Shown here: one piece after another, positions 59,144 to 64,000 of the stretch | Position numbering within the stretch: the stretch's first letter is position 1 | How the letters are laid out: every line of letters begins with the position of its first letter | Origin: Halomonas daqiaonensis | GTDB lineage: Bacteria > Pseudomonadota > Gammaproteobacteria > Pseudomonadales > Halomonadaceae | Length of the DNA: 64,000 nt | Reading direction: 5' to 3' | NCBI RefSeq assembly: GCF_900109725.1 | Contig: NZ_FOBC01000004.1 | Span: 62,001 to 126,000 of the forward strand | Notes under the pieces: model-generated | What the model was told of the DNA's origin: nothing | The model's input: the letters and a program-made list of their open reading frames with translations, nothing else | Database searches by the model: none | Translations under genes and position numbers: made by a program

Positions 59144-61773
59144 CAGCTCGATTCGCCGGCGGATTCATGCACTGGCGAGAAGCGCCGCCCCCTGAAGCGC
59201 TCGATGGCGCCGCCGATGTCATCGATCAGCAGCACCAGCAGGTCGCCCTGGCTTGCCTCGTCGAAGGCCCTGTCGACGGCCTGGGCCTCCTCCATGATGA
59301 TCTCCACCCGGCAGGCGCCGCCCACCGATTCAGCGCCCTTTCGCAGCAGGCCCGCGGCCTCGCCGGGGGTACGCCCGCGGGAATCGGTCTCGTAGATGTA
59401 GACGATGTCATGCATGCGTGCGAGCAGGGTGCCCAGGCTGAACAGGTCCTCATCGCGGCGATTGCCTGGGGCGCTGGCCACGCTGATGCGCCGCCCGGCG
59501 GGAATCCGGCCGACCAGCTCGCTCAAGGCCTCGAGGGCCGGCACGTTGTGCCCGTAGTCGATGAGCACCTTGATGCCCTCGGCCTCGATGAGGTTGGTGC
59601 GCCCGGGGTTCTGTCCCGGGGTGGGGTGGAAGGTGCGCAGGCCCATCTGGACATCGGCGATGGAGAGCCCCAGAGCATAGGCCGCGGCGCTGGCCGCCAG
59701 GGCATTAGCGACGTTGAAGCTGGCGTGTCCCTCGAAGGTGATGGGTACGTCCACCACCGGAATCACCTCGGCCTCCACATGGCCCTGGCGCATCACGATG
59801 CGCTCGTTGTGGACGGTGAAGGCCACCCCGTGTTCGCGGACATGCTGACGGACCGGCCGTGAGTTGGGGTCCATGGTGAAGAAGATGGTCTCGCCACGCG
59901 CCCACTCCTGGCCGGCCAGGACACGCGGGTCGTCGGCATTGAGCACAGCGGTGCCGCTCTTGCTCACGGCATCGATGACCACCGTCTTGCAGCGTGCCAG
60001 CTCGTCCAGGGTATGGATATCGTGCTCGCCCAGGTGGTCGCTGGCGATGTTGAGCAGCACCCCCACGTCGCACTCGTCGAAGCCCAGTCCGCGGCGCATG
60101 ATGCCGCCGCGGGCGACCTCGAGGACGGCGGTCTCGACGGTGGGTTCGCGCAGCACGATATTGGCCGCCTGGGGGCCGCTGTAGTCGCCGCGCATGATGA
60201 CGTGGTTGTCGATCTCGATGGCGCCGGTACATGCCATGCCCACGTTGCGTCCCGCCTGGCGCAGCAGATGGGAGATCAGGCGCACCGTGGTTGTCTTGCC
60301 GTTGGTGCCGGAGACCGCAACGATAGGAATGCGCGCGTTGCTTTCGGGGTCGGGGAACAGCATGTCGACGACATGGTGGCCGACATCGCGCCCGGTGCCG
60401 TGGGTGGGCGAGATATGCATGCGAAAGCCGGGGCCGGCATTGACCTCCACCACCCCAGCGGACTGCTCCTCGAGGGGCCGGCTGAGGGTCTCGGCGAGCA
60501 GATCGATGCCGATGATGTCGAGGCCCACCAGGCGGGCGATGCGCTCCGCCGCGTACTTCACCTCGGGATGCACGTCTTCGGTCACGTCGGTGGCCGTTCC
60601 CCCGGTGCTCAGGTTGGCAGTGGGCTTGAGATAGACGATCTCCTCCTTGGGGATCACGCTCTGCAGGGTCAGGTTCTGCTGGTCGAGCATTCGCACGGAC
60701 TGCTCGTCGAGCTGTATCTGGGTGAGCAGATTCTCGTGGCCGACACCGCGACGCGGGTCCTGGTTCTCCTTATCCACCAGAGCCTGCAGGGTATCGGTTC
60801 CATTGCCGACCACATGGGCGGGGCGGCGCCTGGCGGCGGCCACCAGCTTGCCGTCGATGACCAGCAGGCGATGGTCCTCGCCGCGGATGTACTGCTCGAC
60901 GATCACCGAGGGGTTGCGGTGAGAGGCGATCTCGAAGGCCTCGCGCAGGGCGTGGTCATCCTCGATGTTGGTGCTCACACCGCGGCCGTGGTTGCCGATG
61001 AGGGGCTTGGTTGCCACTGGATAGCCGATGTAGCGCGCCGCCTCCAGAGCCTCCTCGAAGGAGTTGCACACTTGTCCCTGGGGCACCGGGATACCGGCAT
61101 CGCCGAGGATCTGCTTGGTCCAGTCCTTGTCGTCGGCGATGCTGTAGCCGATCAGGTCCGTCTGGCAGGTTACCGTGGCCTGGATGCGCTTCTGGCGATG
61201 GCCGTGCCCCAACTGGATGTAGCTGCTGTCCTCGCTGAGGCGGGTGTAGGGGATATCGCGACGCACGGCGGCCGCCACGATGGAGGCGGTGGAGGGCCCC
61301 AGCATGTGGTCGTCACGGACCTGCCTGAGGCGGTCGAGGATCGACTCCAGGTCGATCTCGCCGTCATTGAACAGCCGCGTGACGAGATCCACCGCCTCGA
61401 CCCCTGCCGCCAGACCGCAGGCCTCGTCGCGGTAGCGGTAGACCACGTTGTAGATGCCGGTCTCGTAGGAGTCGATGGTCTTGCCGTAACCCACCGAGAA
61501 GCCGATCAGGTTCTGTAGCTCGATGGCCACGTGCTCGACCACATGGCCGGCCCAGGTACCGCGCTCCAGGCGCTCCAGGAAGCCGCCGGGCCGACCCACC
61601 GAGCAGCGGTGTTCCTGCAGGCTGGGGATCAGGGTGGTGAGGCGACCGACGATGCCGGGAACGGTATCGCTGGGGCGCTCTTCCAGCTCGCCGATGTCCA
61701 GGCGCATGAAGATGGCCCGGTAGCGGCTGTAGTAGTTGGGGCCACGCAGGGCACGATGCTGGAGAATATTCAT
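59143..61773 (-). CDS. cphA: cyanophycin synthetase CphA
   Basis: The 876-aa protein has an N-terminal domain starting MNILQHRALRGPNYYS, an ATP-grasp domain (KPLIGNHGRGVSTNI) and a C-terminal Mur-ligase-like domain with GTNGKTTT. It polymerises aspartate and arginine into a nitrogen store. Size and domain order are typical. It overlaps cphB by four bases. Confidence 0.95.
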   Translation of the reverse strand: MNILQHRALRGPNYYSRYRAIFMRLDIGELEERPSDTVPGIVGRLTTLIPSLQEHRCSVGRPGGFLERLERGTWAGHVVEHVAIELQNLIGFSVGYGKTIDSYETGIYNVVYRYRDEACGLAAGVEAVDLVTRLFNDGEIDLESILDRLRQVRDDHMLGPSTASIVAAAVRRDIPYTRLSEDSSYIQLGHGHRQKRIQATVTCQTDLIGYSIADDKDWTKQILGDAGIPVPQGQVCNSFEEALEAARYIGYPVATKPLIGNHGRGVSTNIEDDHALREAFEIASHRNPSVIVEQYIRGEDHRLLVIDGKLVAAARRRPAHVVGNGTDTLQALVDKENQDPRRGVGHENLLTQIQLDEQSVRMLDQQNLTLQSVIPKEEIVYLKPTANLSTGGTATDVTEDVHPEVKYAAERIARLVGLDIIGIDLLAETLSRPLEEQSAGVVEVNAGPGFRMHISPTHGTGRDVGHHVVDMLFPDPESNARIPIVAVSGTNGKTTTVRLISHLLRQAGRNVGMACTGAIEIDNHVIMRGDYSGPQAANIVLREPTVETAVLEVARGGIMRRGLGFDECDVGVLLNIASDHLGEHDIHTLDELARCKTVVIDAVSKSGTAVLNADDPRVLAGQEWARGETIFFTMDPNSRPVRQHVREHGVAFTVHNERIVMRQGHVEAEVIPVVDVPITFEGHASFNVANALAASAAAYALGLSIADVQMGLRTFHPTPGQNPGRTNLIEAEGIKVLIDYGHNVPALEALSELVGRIPAGRRISVASAPGNRRDEDLFSLGTLLARMHDIVYIYETDSRGRTPGEAAGLLRKGAESVGGACRVEIIMEEAQAVDRAFDEASQGDLLVLLIDDIGGAIERFRGRRFSPVHESAGESS

Positions 61774-62630
61774 GGGGACTCCGCCAGTAGTGAGCTGAGC
61801 GCGTCGGGAACCAGGTAGCGCCGCGCCTCGATGTCGAATCCGTGGCCGCTGACCATGGCATGCAGGATCATGTGCTCGATGGCCACCGGTTCGCCCATGG
61901 ACAGGCCGGCGATGTTCGAGCTCGCCAGGTCTCGGCTGTCGATGAGGATGACATGACCGGGCCCGATGGCTTCGAGGATACCGTGGGGATGGATGATCAC
62001 GGCGGCATCTTCGCCCAGGCCCACTCCCAGGTGTTCCGGGTTGCTGGCCCCGACTTCCATCAGGCGTGTGAAGCGTCCGCGCTCGAGGAAGTGGCTGTCG
62101 ATGATCAGGCCATCGACCAGACCCAGACCGAAGGTCATGTTGACCGCACCCTTGCGCAGGGCATCGGCGGCAGCGCCATTGTAGATCATGGTGCCCGGCA
62201 TGGCCGCCGCCCCGGCACTCGTCCCGGCCACTACCGCCCCGTCATGGAGGCGTTCGCGGATAGCCGTCAGAACGCGCGAGCCACCCAGGACATTGGTCAG
62301 GCGTAGTTGGTCACCGCCGCTGAAGAAGACGACGCCGCTCTGCTCGATCAGTCGCACGGTATCGGTGTCAGCGGCCTGCTGGCGATCCTGTATCTCCAGC
62401 AAATGGACACGGCTGGCGCCCAGGCGAGAGAAGGCCGCTTCGTATTCGGGCAGGACCTGGTCGGGGATGCTGCTGGCCGTGGCGATGACCGCAACCTCGT
62501 GGTTGCCCGCCGGGGCCAGGGCGAAGACCCGTCTGAGAATCTCGAGATCGGATGTCTTGTCCTCGGCGCCGCCAATGGCCACGAGGGTGCCGGATGCCGA
62601 GGAAGGTAGCGAGGAGGGTGGCGAGGTCAT
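61770..62630 (-). CDS. cphB: cyanophycinase CphB
   Basis: The 286-aa serine peptidase-like protein has the nucleophile motif GTSAGAAAMPG and the family start VAIGGAEDK. It degrades cyanophycin to beta-Asp-Arg. It is the first gene of the operon; AAAGGA precedes its ATG. Confidence 0.94.
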   Translation of the reverse strand: MTSPPSSLPSSASGTLVAIGGAEDKTSDLEILRRVFALAPAGNHEVAVIATASSIPDQVLPEYEAAFSRLGASRVHLLEIQDRQQAADTDTVRLIEQSGVVFFSGGDQLRLTNVLGGSRVLTAIRERLHDGAVVAGTSAGAAAMPGTMIYNGAAADALRKGAVNMTFGLGLVDGLIIDSHFLERGRFTRLMEVGASNPEHLGVGLGEDAAVIIHPHGILEAIGPGHVILIDSRDLASSNIAGLSMGEPVAIEHMILHAMVSGHGFDIEARRYLVPDALSSLLAESP

Positions 62631-62871
62631 AATCCTTTCGTCGCCCAGCGACGCTCTTGAGAAAACGCGGAAGTGGAGTCTGTGCGTGCAACGTTTCGCA
62701 CGGCGCGGTGCTTGCGCCTACAGGCTCCCCTTATAACAGGCATCCCGGCGCGGGGCACGTCCTCGCGGCCTCTTGTGCAACGATAACGGCGAATCGATAC
62801 CGCTGTGTAGTGGGCGCCAGGGGGCTCGCGTGTTCGTTCTGCGGCAGGTGTGCGTTGGGAAGGAGTCGGTG
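62631..62871. other. intergenic region between cphB and norF
   Basis: No gene or clear regulatory dyad is seen. A minus-strand TATAAG around 62730-62740 may be the -10 element of cphB. The norF 3' end lies at 62872. Confidence 0.35.
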
Positions 62872-63165
62872 TCAACCGGCCAGTCGCGCCACCAGGTAGC
62901 TCCCGGCGATCAGCGCCAGCGTCAGTATTACCAGACCTACGAAGGTGCCCTTCCAGGCCGGGGTGGCGGCGCGCAGGTTGAGGTAGACCATCAGCAGCCG
63001 GTGGGCCTTGAAGCCAGTGGCGGCGATCACCAGCCCCGCCGACCACAGTGGCAGCGATTGCCAGTCGCCCTGGTCGAGGCGCGCCGAGACCATCGATACC
63101 ACCGTCAGGGTCATCAGGATGGCCCAGGTGATCAGCAGGCGGCGGGTGCCGGGTAGCGATGTCAT
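62872..63165 (-). CDS. norF: NorF-like small membrane protein
   Basis: The 97-aa protein has three membrane helices in the cytochrome oxidase subunit IV-like/NorF pattern (LKAHRLLMVYLNLR-type segment: FKAHRLLMVYLNLR). NorF assists NO reductase activity. GGAGG precedes its ATG. It follows norE after a small tandem repeat. Confidence 0.82.
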   Translation of the reverse strand: MTSLPGTRRLLITWAILMTLTVVSMVSARLDQGDWQSLPLWSAGLVIAATGFKAHRLLMVYLNLRAATPAWKGTFVGLVILTLALIAGSYLVARLAG

Positions 63166-63176
63166 ACGGCCTCCGG

Positions 63177-63236
63177 TTCAGCGCAATAGAGAGCCTTCAG
63201 CGGAATAACTAGAGCCTTCAGCGCAATAGATAGAGC
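63177..63236 (-). repeat. three imperfect tandem copies of the norE 3' end
   Basis: Three 19- to 21-base units beginning TTCAGCG(C/G)AATA lie in a row on the plus strand (63177, 63196, 63217). The last unit is the end of norE, so on the minus strand the last codons and stop of norE have been duplicated twice into the gap before norF. Confidence 0.65.
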
Positions 63237-63787
63237 AGCGGGTAGAGCAGGATCCAGATCAGGTCGACCATGTGCCAGAAGGCGGCAGCGGTCTCCACGT
63301 TCTCGGTTGAGGTGCGCCAGGTCACCAGCGCGAGCAGCGCCAGGCCGAACAGCACATGGGCGAAGTGGAAGGCGGTGAGCCCATAGTAGAAGCCGAAGAA
63401 GGCATTGGTCTCCGGGGTGATGCCGGCGGCGAACTTGTTCGAATACTCGACCACCTTGATCACGCCGAACAGCACACCCAGTCCCATGGAGGCGCCCAGC
63501 CACTGACGGGTCCGGCGGATCCGTCCAGCGCTCACCGCCTCCACGGCCAGGGCCACGCAGAGCCCGCTGGTCAGCAGCACCAGGGTGTTGAGCCCGCCCA
63601 TCAGCGGATCGAGCTCACGTTGGGAGGCATCGAAGAGGGCCGTTGCCGTCACACGTTCCGCGGCGTAAAGAGCGAAGAAGGCGCTGAAGACCAGCATCTC
63701 GCTCAGGATCAGCACCCACATCAAGGGATTGCCGGGCAGTGCCGAGAACGGCCCCCACCCGGGGTTGGGTAACGCTTTTTCGCTCAT
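63218..63787 (-). CDS. norE: NorE, cytochrome oxidase subunit III-like protein
   Basis: The 189-aa protein has five membrane helices and the subunit III patterns ILSEMLVFSAFF and GLTAFHFAHVLFGL and FWHMVDLIWILLYPLLYLLR. NorE supports full NO reductase activity. Its ATG overlaps by four bases the stop of the gene upstream, which runs off the window. Confidence 0.88.
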   Translation of the reverse strand: MSEKALPNPGWGPFSALPGNPLMWVLILSEMLVFSAFFALYAAERVTATALFDASQRELDPLMGGLNTLVLLTSGLCVALAVEAVSAGRIRRTRQWLGASMGLGVLFGVIKVVEYSNKFAAGITPETNAFFGFYYGLTAFHFAHVLFGLALLALVTWRTSTENVETAAAFWHMVDLIWILLYPLLYLLR

Positions 63788-64000
63788 CCGTCCGCCAGTG
63801 TCACCCGCGCGCCGCCGAAGGCCAGGCTGTGCGGGTTGGTCACCGGTTGGTTGGAGGTCAGGCGGCTGATGCCAACGCCGCAGCGCGCCACCATCCAGAT
63901 CAGGCAGGCCGTGAAATAGATATAGCCCAGTGCCCAGGGCGCCACGGCAGGAGCGCCCACCAGGCCCAGCAGCTGCCAGGTGGCGACGAAGAGCCCGCCC
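63784..64000 (-). CDS. membrane protein, C-terminal part only
   Basis: The frame is open to the window edge; about 72 residues are seen, with two hydrophobic stretches (GLFVATWQLLGLVGAP and ALGYIYFTACLIWMVA) and a hydrophilic tail ending HSLAFGGARVTLADG. Its stop overlaps the norE start by four bases, so it is in the norEF transcript. It is too short to identify. Confidence 0.65.
   Translation of the reverse strand, partial: GGLFVATWQLLGLVGAPAVAPWALGYIYFTACLIWMVARCGVGISRLTSNQPVTNPHSLAFGGARVTLADG

Noticed and set aside
63177-63236. CRISPR-like array from the three short repeats near norE
   Set aside because: The units are adjacent without spacers and derive from the end of norE; there are no cas genes in the window.

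Overview
This GC-rich window looks like a chromosomal denitrification super-cluster from a denitrifying gammaproteobacterium. Protein style suggests Halomonadaceae, probably a Halomonas: exported proteins are very rich in Asp/Glu, the ribonucleotide reductase is split into NrdJa and NrdJb, and cyanophycin and Aap transporter genes are present. The genus is inferred from gene content, not measured.

Layout. 1-4.4 kb: the 3' end of nirS (cytochrome cd1 nitrite reductase), an unusual fused NirT-type cytochrome, a cupredoxin and two unknown periplasmic proteins. 4.7-12.9 kb: a complete nos operon on the minus strand (cytochrome c, nosR, nosZ, nosD, nosF, nosY, nosL). 13-24.5 kb: nsrR, a divergent NnrS paralogue, hemN, ubiT, nrdJa/nrdJb, then a minus-strand operon ubiU-ubiV-radical SAM facing a globin, and a cytochrome c'-like gene. 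24.7-29.8 kb: a TetR-controlled RND efflux operon. 29.9-34.2 kb: a NO-responsive looking small exported protein, hmp, a Yip1-family membrane protein, marR and a cytochrome P450. 34.3-42 kb: heme d1 assembly, nirF/nirC on minus and nirD-L-G-H-J-E-N on plus. 42.1-44.1 kb: nnrS, a SirB-family gene and an AhpD-like gene. 44.3-48.5 kb: aapJQMP amino-acid ABC transporter. 48.6-53.6 kb: norCB, norQD and a small membrane protein. 53.6-57.8 kb: a tight four-gene module (cupredoxin, GGDEF/EAL protein, DUF3034 protein, lipoprotein truncated hemoglobin). 58-62.6 kb: cyanophycin synthetase, cyanophycinase and isoaspartyl dipeptidase. 62.9-64 kb: norF, norE and a truncated membrane gene.

How it works together. 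Nitrite goes to NO (NirS with heme d1 from nirFCDLGHJEN), NO to N2O (NorCB, matured by NorQD, with NorEF accessory), and N2O to N2 (NosZ with NosRDFYL). Anaerobic heme (HemN), anaerobic ubiquinone (UbiTUV) and class II ribonucleotide reduction support growth without oxygen. Hmp, NnrS and possibly the globins and P450 handle NO.

Regulation can be read from the DNA. FNR/DNR-type boxes (TTGAY-N4-GTCAN) stand before nos, hemN, ubiT, ubiU/globin, the cytochrome c' gene, the P450, nirCF, nirD-N, nnrS and norCB. NsrR-type 23-bp operators stand before norCB, hmp, nirD-N, the first nnrS paralogue and the small exported protein. A palindromic intergenic repeat occurs in two full copies (one between nrdJa and nrdJb) plus a fragment. 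The most novel-looking items are the FNR-box P450, the four-gene cupredoxin/c-di-GMP/DUF3034/hemoglobin module, the six-heme NirT fusion, and the NsrR-controlled orphan exported protein. No rRNA, tRNA, CRISPR array or intact insertion sequence was recognised.
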